Shown in pieces: positions 1 through 8,580 of a stretch of DNA of 61,868 bases. The stretch covers positions 1 through 61,868 of the forward strand of contig JAGADF010000014.1 in NCBI GenBank assembly GCA_017613735.1, given 5' to 3'. Numbering within the stretch: the stretch's first letter is position 1; the number at the start of each line of letters is the position of its first letter. Position numbers and translations under genes: made by a program. This DNA is from Clostridia bacterium. GTDB lineage: Bacteria > Bacillota > Clostridia > Oscillospirales > Acutalibacteraceae. The notes beneath the pieces were generated by a model that had not been told where the DNA came from, made no database searches, and worked only from the letters and a program-made list of their open reading frames with translations.

Positions 1-93
1 CCCCGTTTTATTCATTGTTCTGACGAAAAATTATCTTATTTTAGGGTGCAAAGCAGTTTTGGCAAAGTAATTTTAGTTCATAAAGTGATTATA

Positions 94-132
94 AAATCTC
101 CTGCATACTTTCGTATTCAGGAGATTTTTAAT
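94..132. terminator. Intrinsic terminator of an upstream gene outside the window
   Basis: A 10-bp stem, AAATCTCCTG paired with CAGGAGATTT, is extended by an inner ATAC/GTAT pairing and followed by TTTAATT. It probably ends a gene lying left of the window. Bases 1-93 and 133-280 show nothing else I can support; a short open frame at 46-309 has no ribosome binding site and runs through this hairpin and the next promoter. Confidence 0.7.
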
Positions 133-280
133 TGCTTTAGGGACAAAAGGACAAAGCCAAAACCTAAACATCCTTATCGGTATCGCCCTTTCGCGGCGGT
201 GAATTTTTTTGAGCTTTTTTTACTTGACAGAATGTATATTTTTAACGCTCTTTTTTGTACGTCCTGTCAAGTCATTTTCA

Positions 281-310
281 TTGACAATAAGTATATTTAT
301 ACTATATAAT
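281..310 (+). promoter_or_regulatory. Sigma-A type promoter of the secreted hydrolase gene
   Basis: TTGACA (281-286) and TATAAT (305-310) are separated by 18 bp. A GGGGAGGA ribosome binding site follows at 357-364, just before the ATG at 371. Confidence 0.75.
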
Positions 311-370
311 TAAACTGTTATAAAACTTTAACCGAAGCTTTGATTTTTAATCTCTCGGGGAGGAAGAAAT

Positions 371-2449
371 ATGAAAAAGATTTTAGCGGTATTACTGTCT
401 GTTATGCTTGTAATGTCGTCTCTTGCCGTTCTCGCTTTCGCGGCGCAGTATAACGATATTCCGTGCGTAATAGTGCCGGGCATCGGTCAGTCGAGAGCCT
501 GGCTTGTAGACGATAACGGCGAATATGTGCTTAACGACAGCGGCGAGAAGATTCACTGCTTCCCCGGTAACTTTGACGTTAAGAAAATCCTTTCCGACGT
601 CGCCGTTCCGCTCGCCTCGTCAGTCGCGACTCAGTCCGACGCGGGGCTTTCCGACGCGCTTGCGGACAGTATTGAAAACGCGTTCTATATGAATAAAACG
701 AAGGACAACGGCGAGCCTTGCGGTTACGTTAAGGTTGAGACCTACCCACACTCGCTTGCCGAATGCACCGAGGAACAGCGTCAGTATATCTTTGACTGTA
801 TTCCGATGCAGCGCATGGGCGAAACCATAGGCTTCGAGAATATGTATTACTACGCGTACAATTCCTTCGGCAACGCTATTGATATGGCTGACGGGCTTTA
901 TGATTTTATTCAGCTTGTCAAGCAGCAGACGGGTAAGGACAAGGTCAATATTATACCTATTTCAATGGGCGGAGCTATCTTCAACGGTCTTATGGAGCTT
1001 CATCCCGAGGTTGCCGACGACCTTCACAGAGTCGTATTCGTTGTTCCCGCGCTCAACGGCTCGCTTATCGTGTCCGATATCTATGAAAAGGAGCTCGCGT
1101 TCCTTGACGCGGACTATCTTTACAGCGATTTCTTCGACGGAATTCTGGGCGAGGCAAACGCAAGCTTAATCGAGGTTGCGATAAGAGTTCTTCCAAAGGA
1201 CGTTCTTATGACCTGCCTTGACAAAACGGTCGACAGACTTCTCGAAAACGTCTTTGCGAACTGTACGGGAATATGGATGCTCGTTCCGAATGACCAGTAC
1301 GGCAAATGCGTCAAAAAGAACCTGTCGGATAAAAGCAAGGCCGAAATCCGCCGCCAGACCGATATATATCACAGGGCGCAGTCAAATTCGAACAAGAATA
1401 TTCTTTCTCTTATGAGCAAGGGCGTTGAGGTGTTTGACGTTCTCGGCTACGACGTTCCGCTCTACAATGTTGGCAATTCCTGGAACAGCCAGAATGCCGA
1501 CGGCGTTATTCATACCTATTCGACCTCGATAGGCGCAAAAATGGCTAACGTCGGCGAAACGCTTCCCGACGGCTACGTTCAGGCGAACACATACTGCAAG
1601 ACGGGAAAAGCCGTAAGCTTTTTCGATAAAATATTCGCTCCCGCGGCTTCAAATGTCGTTCAGTGCTCGAATCCGAAGCACAATCACATTTCGCCCGACA
1701 ACGTTGTCGACGCGTCAACGGGACTTCTTCCCGATTACACGTTCTATTTCGACAATCAGGCTCACGCTACGGCAAATCAGAACGATATTATTATGAGGCT
1801 TTGCTGCGAGCTGGTTGAAACCGACAGAATAAAGGACGTTTATACGGATGAAAATTTCCCGCAGTTCAATGTCGGCAGAGCCACGAAGGAGCTGCGCGAG
1901 GTTCTTCTTCCCGCGGCGGAAAATGTTGACAAATCCTCTTTGAGCGACGCCGACAGACAGGAGCTCGAGCAGGCGGTTGCGGACGCCGAGGCTATGCTAT
2001 CGCGTACAATCGCCGAGGAGGGCGAAGCCCCCGCAGTCGAACAGAGACTGCGTTCGATTCTTGAAAAGGTCGGTGCTGTCGAGCCGAACGAAAGTGCGCT
2101 CGACTCCGTTTCGCCCGTAGTCAAGACGATAAGCGATACTTTGCTTTCCGTCGGCGGCGCAAAGGGCTATTCGGATATGCCGAAGGATTTGATTTCAAAT
2201 CTTACTAACAGCAATTCCGACGACAACCCGACCGATAATAACGGCGGCTCCGATACAAATTCGCCCGCGAACAATACCCCTGCGGTAACTCCGACGGGAA
2301 CCTCGGCAAATACAATCCCGTCAGGCACGGCGGCAAATAACCCGAAGACAACGGGCGGCGTCACTCACGGACTCTATGCAACGGTCGCCGCGTTCGCCGC
2401 ATTCTCGGTCCTCGCAACTGTTAAGGTTAAGAGGAAAAAGGAAGAATAA
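371..2449 (+). CDS. Secreted alpha/beta-hydrolase (lipase-like) protein with C-terminal anchor
   Basis: This encodes a 692-residue exported protein. Residues 1-25 form a signal peptide ending AFAA. Residues ~190-205 contain NIIPISMGGAIF, which resembles a lipase nucleophile elbow (xSxGG) with Pro in place of the usual first Gly, so Ser in SMGG is the likely nucleophile. Hydrolase function is inferred from this motif and the fold pattern; I cannot name a substrate. From about residue 635 there is a Ser/Thr/Asn/Pro-rich spacer. The tail reads NPKTTGG, then a hydrophobic segment, then KVKRKKEE: the layout of a sortase sorting signal, although the motif is not canonical LPXTG. A sortase lies at 25595-26290. 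The gene is monocistronic between its own promoter and the terminator at 2456-2485. The start is fixed by the ribosome binding site and the signal peptide. Confidence 0.7.
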   Translation: MKKILAVLLSVMLVMSSLAVLAFAAQYNDIPCVIVPGIGQSRAWLVDDNGEYVLNDSGEKIHCFPGNFDVKKILSDVAVPLASSVATQSDAGLSDALADSIENAFYMNKTKDNGEPCGYVKVETYPHSLAECTEEQRQYIFDCIPMQRMGETIGFENMYYYAYNSFGNAIDMADGLYDFIQLVKQQTGKDKVNIIPISMGGAIFNGLMELHPEVADDLHRVVFVVPALNGSLIVSDIYEKELAFLDADYLYSDFFDGILGEANASLIEVAIRVLPKDVLMTCLDKTVDRLLENVFANCTGIWMLVPNDQYGKCVKKNLSDKSKAEIRRQTDIYHRAQSNSNKNILSLMSKGVEVFDVLGYDVPLYNVGNSWNSQNADGVIHTYSTSIGAKMANVGETLPDGYVQANTYCKTGKAVSFFDKIFAPAASNVVQCSNPKHNHISPDNVVDASTGLLPDYTFYFDNQAHATANQNDIIMRLCCELVETDRIKDVYTDENFPQFNVGRATKELREVLLPAAENVDKSSLSDADRQELEQAVADAEAMLSRTIAEEGEAPAVEQRLRSILEKVGAVEPNESALDSVSPVVKTISDTLLSVGGAKGYSDMPKDLISNLTNSNSDDNPTDNNGGSDTNSPANNTPAVTPTGTSANTIPSGTAANNPKTTGGVTHGLYATVAAFAAFSVLATVKVKRKKEE

Positions 2450-2455
2450 TAATAT

Positions 2456-2485
2456 AAATGACCGGGCAAAAGCTCGGTCATTTTT
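2456..2485 (+). terminator. Intrinsic terminator
   Basis: AAATGACCGGGC pairs with GCTCGGTCATTT around an AAAA loop, followed by a T run. It ends the secreted hydrolase transcript. Confidence 0.8.
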
Positions 2486-2561
2486 ATAACGGGATTTTGA
2501 ATTTACAAATAATGTAATAGGAATGTCAATAGACAGTGAAAAATGAAAGAGCGGCGGTTAT

Positions 2562-2747
2562 ATGGCAACCATAATACAAAAGAATAACGAACCATCAGTA
2601 CCCGAGCCCGATAACAGCACAAGCAGAATACCTGCCGTATTGTTTTTGCTTTCTGCAATCGCCTGCGGAGTAATCTTTGCTGCTACAAAGTCTTTATTTT
2701 CAATCATACTCGGCGGAATACTGCTTTTGAGGAAAGTTTTGATTTGA
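2562..2747 (+). CDS. Small membrane protein, function unknown
   Basis: A 61-residue product has a polar, Pro/Ser/Asn-rich first 23 residues, then two hydrophobic segments (about 24-42 and 44-58) ending at RKVLI. The ribosome binding site is weak (GCGGCGG). I recognise no family. It sits between a terminator and the gene at 2838, so it may be the first gene of a small two-gene unit or the remnant of a longer membrane protein. Confidence 0.4.
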   Translation: MATIIQKNNEPSVPEPDNSTSRIPAVLFLLSAIACGVIFAATKSLFSIILGGILLLRKVLI

Positions 2748-2837
2748 TTTGTTTTGGTTCTCTTAAAATTTGAAAAAAAGCAAACGATGTGTTAATATTT
2801 TATTGATATTTTTATTTGTTTCAGGGAGACAGTGAAA

Positions 2838-3461
2838 ATGAAAAAGATTCTTGTCGGAGTTATCGTGCTGAGTGTGGCAATACTCATATTTGTAAAACTC
2901 AATGCCGGCAGTTCAAACAGAAGTGTGCCCGGAATTCCCGCACCGGTACAGACTGCGGCAACAGGCGGCACTTCGTTTGAAAAGGACGGCTATAAGATTA
3001 CGATTGATTATAAAGCGGCATATACGGTAGAGGCGCTTGTGCTCAGCAGCCGAAAATACAGCTCGATAGATATAGACGGCAAGCTTATGCCAAAGGATGT
3101 GGCATTAGGGTGGGGTACCGTTGCCGAATATAACGACAGAATAAATTTTCATTGGCGGCAAAGCGGCAGATGGTATTTCTGGCAGGTAAAAAGTTATTCC
3201 GAGCTTTCGCCTGTCGGCAACGAATCGGATGTCAGCAGGCAGTCTGCAAACAATCATCTTGCTCCGTCAAATGACGAAATCAGAAAACAGATTGCAAAAA
3301 TAAAAACCGGCGACCATGTCATAATAACCGGCTATCTTGTCGATATTAGGGCGGAAAAAGATAACGGTGACTATAAAATCTGGAGAACAAGTACCTCGCG
3401 CGAGGATGTGGGAGGCGGCTCGTGTGAAATAATATACGTTACGGAAATTCAAATTCTTTAA
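2838..3461 (+). CDS. Membrane-anchored extracytoplasmic protein, function unknown
   Basis: This encodes about 207 residues. One N-terminal hydrophobic segment (residues 3-22) acts as an anchor or uncleaved signal, followed by a short Pro/Gly/Ala linker and a soluble domain outside the cell. The domain carries MPKDVALGWG and an aromatic-rich QSGRWYFW stretch, which I recall from uncharacterised single-span proteins in other bacteria. Two starts are possible. GTG at 2832 leaves only 3 bases after AGGGAG (2823-2828), whereas ATG at 2838 gives a 9-base spacing, so I chose ATG. No enzymatic motif is visible. Confidence 0.6.
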   Translation: MKKILVGVIVLSVAILIFVKLNAGSSNRSVPGIPAPVQTAATGGTSFEKDGYKITIDYKAAYTVEALVLSSRKYSSIDIDGKLMPKDVALGWGTVAEYNDRINFHWRQSGRWYFWQVKSYSELSPVGNESDVSRQSANNHLAPSNDEIRKQIAKIKTGDHVIITGYLVDIRAEKDNGDYKIWRTSTSREDVGGGSCEIIYVTEIQIL

Positions 3462-3486
3462 CTAACGATTTTGAGGGGATTTGAAA

Positions 3487-3554
3487 AAGCGTGATGCTAT
3501 TATGATGCTGTACGGCACGAATTCGTCAGATTATTGACCGCAAAACGGGCAATT
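3487..3554 (+). repeat. 68-bp dispersed repeat, copy A (partner at 17998-18065)
   Basis: About 63 of 68 bases match 17998-18065 in the same orientation. Both copies can be read as the same C-terminal tail (KRDA..MMLYG.NSSDY, stop) followed by a shared 16-base 3' extension. In copy A the reading frame is closed by a stop only a few codons upstream, so this is a gene-end remnant rather than a gene. Confidence 0.8.
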
Positions 3555-3767
3555 GTAGGGGACGGCGTCCTCGACGTCCCGCCAGATTCATATCTGACTT
3601 TTGGTACGGACTTGACAAAGAATTGCTTCACAATTCTTTGCGTGCTCACCGACCGAAATCCTTGCGGATTTTGGTACCCGCCTCGCACATTTTTTCTAAA
3701 AATGCTTCACTGAAGCATTTTCTTAACGAAAAAATCCTTCGGTTCAAGTCCTTTGTAAAGCCGCGCC
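3555..3767. repeat. Cluster of short palindromes in non-coding DNA
   Basis: Three hairpins follow one another: GGGACG/CGTCCC within a G+C-rich block at 3555-3582; CAAAGAATTG/CAATTCTTTG at 3616-3640; and AAAATGCTTCA/TGAAGCATTTT at 3699-3721. The small open frames here have no ribosome binding sites. The arrangement looks like repeat-derived intergenic debris. Confidence 0.55.
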
Positions 3768-3800
3768 AAAGAAAAGACCGCCATTGGCGGTCTTTTCTTT
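3768..3800 (-). terminator. Intrinsic terminator downstream of the tRNA-like remnant
   Basis: A perfect 15-bp stem, AAAGAAAAGACCGCC / GGCGGTCTTTTCTTT, has an ATT loop. On the minus strand it lies directly after the tRNA-like 3' end, the same arrangement as the terminator at 18117-18152 after tRNA-Trp. Confidence 0.7.
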
Positions 3801-3876
3801 GGCAGGGGCATAAGGACTCGAACTAAGTGTCGGCTTTTATCAGCCATAGGGGGGTGCATTTTATTACACTACCCCA
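3800..3876 (-). pseudogene. Degenerate tRNA-like sequence (tRNA-Trp-type 3' end)
   Basis: The 24 bases at 3800-3823 match the 3' end of the tRNA-Trp gene at 18158 with two mismatches, including the encoded CCA. At the other end of the 77-nt element, GGGGTA can pair with TGCCCC to make most of an acceptor stem. The T stem and anticodon stem do not fold properly and I see no promoter, so I treat it as decayed. It could be a scar of integration at a tRNA 3' end or a decayed duplicate of the tRNA locus. Confidence 0.45.
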
Positions 3877-3892
3877 CCCGGAAAATCCCGGC

Positions 3893-4057
3893 TCAAACTA
3901 TTAGAAGGGCGAACACGGAGAAGCTTTTAATAAGAAAAACTGTGGCAAGTTCCTGAATGTTTTTTGAATTGTCTATTCCGACCTTGATAAGCTCCTTTTC
4001 TTCTTGCGTGAATTTGTAGCTTGTGTTAGAAGTGTTTATTTTTCTGATAATGTTAAC
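3893..4057 (-). pseudogene. Possible C-terminal remnant of a small membrane protein
   Basis: On the minus strand an open stretch without a start codon reads as KFTQEEKELIKVGIDNS, then a hydrophobic IKSFSVFALLIV and a stop at 3893-3895. The alternation of polar and hydrophobic residues looks protein-like, but no initiation codon or ribosome binding site exists and it overlaps the promoter side of the TetR gene. I report it as a possible relic. Confidence 0.25.
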
Positions 4058-4084
4058 GATTTGTTAATTATTATATTATAATAT

Positions 4085-4143
4085 TGACTATTGGTCATTT
4101 TGTGGTAAAATGTCACACGGAATTTAAAAATGACTGATAGTCA
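4085..4143 (+). promoter_or_regulatory. Promoter with two palindromic operators, probable TetR autoregulation
   Basis: Two related palindromes flank the promoter: TGACTATTGGTCA (4085-4097) and TGACTGATAGTCA (4131-4143), both TGAC-N5-GTCA. A -35-like TTGACT (4084-4089) overlaps the first. A -10-like TAAAAT (4106-4111) lies between them with a 16-bp spacer. The placement suggests repression by the adjacent TetR protein; that is inference. Confidence 0.65.
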
Positions 4144-4166
4144 TTTTTTGTCGGAGGTGTTATTTT

Positions 4167-4784
4167 TTGGGTAAAATTGAGGAAAAAAAGCTCGATAAAT
4201 TTCGCAGAATCCTTGACTCTGCTTATGTGCTGTCTGAGCATAAGGACGTCCATTTTGTATCCATTGATGAAATAGTGAAAAACGCAGGCGTTTCAAAGGG
4301 TACATTTTATTTATATTTCAAGGATAAGTACGATTTGATTTCAAAAATCATTGTTGATAAAATAAGCGCTTTTATGTCGGAAAACGACGCCGAAGGTCTT
4401 TGGCTCGACAGCTCGTCCGATTGCGGAGAAAGTATTGAAAGTCTTGTAAAAGGGATTTCCGAATTCTTAAAAAAGAATATGACGCTGACAAAGCTGATTG
4501 ATAAAAATGTTCATATCTGCGTCAATGCGGTTATCGAAAATCTTTCCGGTTCTCCGAAAAAACTTTATGACGCAACTCTTGCGGCTCTTGTGACAAGCGG
4601 TCTGAGTAAAGCCGAGGCGGAGAATAAACTGTATATTTTCTTTGATATGACGGTTTCGTGCTGCTGTAACGCGCTTATAAGAGGCAAACCGTTGGGCACT
4701 GATGAGGTTTGCAGAAATCTTACCGATATATTTACCTGTTATGTAGCGGGCGTTTCTTTATCTGACAGGGGGGCGAAAGCATGA
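4167..4784 (+). CDS. TetR/AcrR-family transcriptional regulator
   Basis: This 205-residue protein has an N-terminal helix-turn-helix at about residues 28-60 (SIDEIVKNAGVSKGTFYLYF), the classic TetR signature. The helical ligand-binding part that follows has no recognisable relatives. The start is TTG at 4167, six bases after GGAGGTGT. Its stop overlaps the ATG of the MMPL transporter (ATGA), so the two are translationally coupled. Two TGAC-N5-GTCA palindromes at its promoter suggest it represses its own operon until an effector, probably a substrate or stress of the exporter, is bound. Confidence 0.85.
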   Translation: MGKIEEKKLDKFRRILDSAYVLSEHKDVHFVSIDEIVKNAGVSKGTFYLYFKDKYDLISKIIVDKISAFMSENDAEGLWLDSSSDCGESIESLVKGISEFLKKNMTLTKLIDKNVHICVNAVIENLSGSPKKLYDATLAALVTSGLSKAEAENKLYIFFDMTVSCCCNALIRGKPLGTDEVCRNLTDIFTCYVAGVSLSDRGAKA

Positions 4785-6907
4785 AAAGAATGGCTCTATG
4801 GGAGGCCAAGCACCCGAAAATTGTTATAGCAATAGCCCTTGCGCTTGTAATTCCCGCAATTATCGGCTTTATTATGACGAGAGTTAATTATGATATTATG
4901 TCATATTTGCCCGACAGTGTTGAATCGGTGCAAGGCGAAGAAATACTTGACAAAACCTTCAATAATGCGAGTATGTCAATTATTGTCGTTGAAAAATCGG
5001 ATGCAAGATATGTTGCCGCATTAAAGGAAGAAATAGAAAAAATGGACGCAGTAAGCTCAGTTATCTGGGTGAACTCGCTTGCGGATATTTCTATTCCTCA
5101 GGATGTTTTGCCCGACGCACTCAAGGATATTTTTTACAGCAAATCCTCTGACAGTACAATGATGCTTGTTCAGTACAAGTACGCAGGTTCGTCCGCCGAA
5201 ACCATGCAAACCATAAAGAATATCAAAACGCTTTTGAGCAAGAATGCGTTTATTTCGGGCGTTTCGGCTATAGTTGAGGATACAAAGGAGCTATCCGATA
5301 AAGAAGCGCCGATTTATATAGTCCTTGCGATTGTAGTTGCGCTTGTTGCGATGTCTTTTATGATGGAATCCTGGCTGCAGCCGTTTATCGTGCTTGCCGC
5401 TTTGGGCATTGCAATAATATACAATATGGGTACAAATGTGTTTAAGGGTGAAATATCGTTTATAACTCAGAGCATAGCGGCGATTCTTCAGCTCGGCGTT
5501 ACAATGGACTACTCGGTATTTCTTATTGACCGATATAACGAAGAAAAGCTGAAAACTCCCATGCGCGAGGAAGCTATGGCGAACGCCGTTACAAAATCGT
5601 TTACGGCTCTTATAGGCAGCTCGTTGACGACCATTTTCGGCTTTCTTGCCCTGTGCTTTATGACCTTTACGCTCGGACTGGATATAGGTCTGGTTATGGC
5701 TAAAGGCGTTGTTTTCGGTATTCTTACGGTTGTTCTTATCCTTCCCGAGCTTGTGCTGATATTTGAGGATACAATGAATAAATATAAGCATAAGTCATTT
5801 CTGCCCCATTTTGAGAAACTTAATAATTTTGTTTTCAAATACAAAGCTGTATTTGCGGTGCTTTTCGTCTTACTGTTAATTCCCGCATATTTGCTTCAGA
5901 GCAAGGTAGACCTTTATTACAGTATGGATAAGGCGCTTCCCCAAGACTTAATTTCAATTCAGGGACTTTACAAAATGAAGAACGAATTTCAGATGGCGTC
6001 AACTCAATTCGTTATCATTGACGACAGTATTGATTCGGGTAAGCTTACAAAGCTCGAAAACGAAATTGAGAATCTTGACGGAGTATCATCAGTTCTTTCA
6101 TATAACAAGGTAATCGGCCCCGCCATTCCCGACGATATCGTGCCGGATAAGATACTTGATATCTGCAAAAAAGACGGCAAGCAGTTGATTATGGTGAACT
6201 CTGTTTATGAATCTGCATCGGACGAACTCAACAGTCAGATTGATAAAATGACTGCAATAATCAAATCCTATGACCCTAATGCGATTGTAACGGGCGAAGG
6301 GGCAATCACCAAGGATATGATAGTTACCACAAACAGAGATTTCAATGTAACTGCAATGCTTTCGTTAATAGCGATTTTTATATTGCTTGCGGTAACTTTC
6401 AAGTCAATTTCGCTTCCCGTGCTTCTTATTCTGTCAATTGAGCTTGCAATCTGGATTAATCTTTCGATTTCAAAAATACTCGGCGCTGAGGTTTCGTTTG
6501 TCGGCCCGACGGTTATTAACTGTATTCAGCTCGGCGCGACGGTTGACTATGCGGTGCTTCTGACCACAAGATTCCGCGAGGAACTTCATTCGGGACTTGA
6601 CAAAAAAGAAGCCATACTCAAGGCGGCAAACGCAGCGGAGCGTTCGGTATTTCAAAGCGCGGTTGTATTCTTCGTTGCAACATTCGCTGTCTATCTGGTA
6701 TGCAATATTTCAATTGTCAAGGGCATCTGCTCACTTCTTGCAAGAGGCTCGGTTATAAGCGCGGCGTCAATAGTATTTTTCTTAATGCCCTTGCTCTATA
6801 TATTTGAAGGCGTTATTTCAAAGACGACATTCGGATGGGCGAAAGGTAAAAAAGCCGCTTCAGTCAATACGGAAAATATAGCTAAGGAGGAAAACCAAAA
6901 TGCGTAA
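4781..6907 (+). CDS. MMPL/RND-superfamily membrane exporter
   Basis: This 708-residue protein has the two-fold RND layout. One transmembrane helix (about residues 13-33) precedes a large external domain (34-175) and a block of five to six helices (178-345). A second copy follows: helix near 355-372, external domain to about 520, and helices to about 690. Conserved TMDYSVFLIDRY and TVDYAVLLTTRF stretches mark the central helices of the halves. MMPL proteins export lipids, fatty acids or other hydrophobic compounds using ion gradients; the cargo here is unknown. The next gene, a lipoprotein, overlaps its 3' end by 8 bp. Confidence 0.85.
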   Translation: MKRMALWEAKHPKIVIAIALALVIPAIIGFIMTRVNYDIMSYLPDSVESVQGEEILDKTFNNASMSIIVVEKSDARYVAALKEEIEKMDAVSSVIWVNSLADISIPQDVLPDALKDIFYSKSSDSTMMLVQYKYAGSSAETMQTIKNIKTLLSKNAFISGVSAIVEDTKELSDKEAPIYIVLAIVVALVAMSFMMESWLQPFIVLAALGIAIIYNMGTNVFKGEISFITQSIAAILQLGVTMDYSVFLIDRYNEEKLKTPMREEAMANAVTKSFTALIGSSLTTIFGFLALCFMTFTLGLDIGLVMAKGVVFGILTVVLILPELVLIFEDTMNKYKHKSFLPHFEKLNNFVFKYKAVFAVLFVLLLIPAYLLQSKVDLYYSMDKALPQDLISIQGLYKMKNEFQMASTQFVIIDDSIDSGKLTKLENEIENLDGVSSVLSYNKVIGPAIPDDIVPDKILDICKKDGKQLIMVNSVYESASDELNSQIDKMTAIIKSYDPNAIVTGEGAITKDMIVTTNRDFNVTAMLSLIAIFILLAVTFKSISLPVLLILSIELAIWINLSISKILGAEVSFVGPTVINCIQLGATVDYAVLLTTRFREELHSGLDKKEAILKAANAAERSVFQSAVVFFVATFAVYLVCNISIVKGICSLLARGSVISAASIVFFLMPLLYIFEGVISKTTFGWAKGKKAASVNTENIAKEENQNA

Positions 6908-8516
6908 ACAAACCTCACTTAAAATCATATCTGCAATTATTGTATTAACTCTCGGGGTGTTAACCTTTTCGGGATGCGGTAAAAAAGCAGCCACAAACAA
7001 CAAGATAATTCTCAACGAAATCGGCGAGGAAGAATATGTTCAGCAGGTTTATACAACAATAGCGACTAATGTAAACAAGCAGGAGTCAGTTTATGTTAAT
7101 CTCTCACCTGAAGGAAAGGTCAAAAAGGTCAGCGTAACGGACTGGCTTCATACGGATTCTCCGCAGGTCAGAATTGTTGATACAAGTCCGCTGACGGAAA
7201 TACATAACGTTAAATCGATGACCAATCCTGTGCTTGAAAACGGAATGCTGTGCTGGGATATGGACACAACCGACCTTTATTATAACGGTATCAGTGAAGA
7301 TAAGCCGCCTATGGAGATAGGTATCAAGTACTTTATTGACGATAAAGAGGTCAGCCCTTCAAAAATAGCCGGAATGAACGGTCATGTGAGAATTGAAATC
7401 ACACCGAAAAACAACCTGAAAAAACAGGTTACTGTTAACGGAACGGAATACACTGTTTCCTGTCCGATGTTGCTTGTAGGCGGAATGATACTTCCCGAAG
7501 GGCAGTACACAAATATTTCAATCGATAACGGCACCTCAATCAGCGACGGCTCTAAGCAGATAGTTTTCTTTGCAGGAGTTCCCGGGATTGAGGAAAGTCT
7601 GGGTATATCGCAGCTTAATATTTCCGTTTTGAATCAGAGTCTTGTCAATGATAAATATACAATTCAGGCAGACGTCAAGGACTTTACAATCGGTAATATA
7701 ATGTTTGCCGTTCTTCCTTTCTCATCAATCGGCTCTATAGGTAACGGAGAGCTGCCCGAAACAGTTGATGATGTCAAGGATATTCTTTCCGACGTTCAGC
7801 TTGTTTCGTCTGCTTTTAAGGGGCTTGATATGAACAGGATTATCAGTCTTCTTTACGGTGACGCGGATAAGGCGGCTGATATGCTTTCGGCAATCAAAGA
7901 GGCAATTGAGCTTTATTCAAGCAATGAAAAACTTATAAAAACTCTCGGTGCGTATATGACAGACGACAATATTGCAAAGCTTGATAAGCTTATTACCGAC
8001 CTTAACAGCACCGATGTAAACGCCCTTTCAAAGACGCTTTCAGACCCTGCAGTCAGAACGCTGCTCAGTCTTCTCCCTCAGCTTTCTTCATCGGTATCAG
8101 AGGTTTCAAAGCTGTCAGCCGACATCAACGATGTAATGCCTATCTTTAAGGCAATGAGCAAGGATATGGAAGATCCGGAAATACAGCAGTCACTCGAAAA
8201 CCTTCCCGCAACTCTGGAGGAGCTCAAAGCAATACTTGCAGTTGTTGAAGAGAATCAGGATCTTATCGAGGCGATAGGCAATTTTACAAGCGAAGATAAT
8301 TCAAAAAGAATAGACCAAATTCTGAAAACATCCGAAAAGTATATAAGCATGGATAACCTTTCCGAGGCTCAGGCCCAGGCTCTTGCCGGAAGAACTAAGG
8401 AATGGCTCAGCTTCGGTATGAGTTATGATATTTTCACCGCAAAGACAGACGGTATGAGATCAAGTGTGGTTTTTGCCTACAAGACCGAAGCAATTACCGA
8501 ATCCAAAAAGAAATAG
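6900..8516 (+). CDS. Lipoprotein partner of the MMPL exporter, function unknown
   Basis: This 538-residue protein carries a lipoprotein signal with lipobox TFSGC (Cys about residue 26), so the mature protein is predicted to sit on the outer face of the membrane. The first 250 residues are beta-rich. The second half (about 290-500) is rich in Leu/Ser/Asp helices with regular spacing, suggesting a coiled helical rod. The overlap with the exporter gene (8 bp) implies co-translation, and the likely role is an extracytoplasmic accessory. I know of no experimentally defined function. Confidence 0.65.
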   Translation: MRKQTSLKIISAIIVLTLGVLTFSGCGKKAATNNKIILNEIGEEEYVQQVYTTIATNVNKQESVYVNLSPEGKVKKVSVTDWLHTDSPQVRIVDTSPLTEIHNVKSMTNPVLENGMLCWDMDTTDLYYNGISEDKPPMEIGIKYFIDDKEVSPSKIAGMNGHVRIEITPKNNLKKQVTVNGTEYTVSCPMLLVGGMILPEGQYTNISIDNGTSISDGSKQIVFFAGVPGIEESLGISQLNISVLNQSLVNDKYTIQADVKDFTIGNIMFAVLPFSSIGSIGNGELPETVDDVKDILSDVQLVSSAFKGLDMNRIISLLYGDADKAADMLSAIKEAIELYSSNEKLIKTLGAYMTDDNIAKLDKLITDLNSTDVNALSKTLSDPAVRTLLSLLPQLSSSVSEVSKLSADINDVMPIFKAMSKDMEDPEIQQSLENLPATLEELKAILAVVEENQDLIEAIGNFTSEDNSKRIDQILKTSEKYISMDNLSEAQAQALAGRTKEWLSFGMSYDIFTAKTDGMRSSVVFAYKTEAITESKKK

Positions 8517-8521
8517 TTTGT

Positions 8522-8548
8522 TAGTCAAATCTGAATTTGACTAATTTT
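8522..8548 (+). terminator. Palindrome, probable terminator after the TetR-MMPL-lipoprotein operon
   Basis: TAGTCAAAT and ATTTGACTA form a perfect 9-bp stem with a CTGA loop, followed by ATTTT. The short T run makes it a modest terminator. It contains TGAC/GTCA half-sites in inverted order, so a binding-site role cannot be excluded. Confidence 0.5.
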
Positions 8549-8580
8549 GAGGTTGCTTATATATTGTGGGGAAAAGAAAA

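Noticed and set aside
46-309. Open frame of 87 codons upstream of the first gene
   Set aside because: No ribosome binding site; it crosses a terminator hairpin and the promoter of the next gene.
3800-3876. Functional tRNA gene
   Set aside because: The acceptor stem and 3' CCA are convincing, but T stem and anticodon stem do not pair, so I kept it only as a degenerate tRNA-like sequence.
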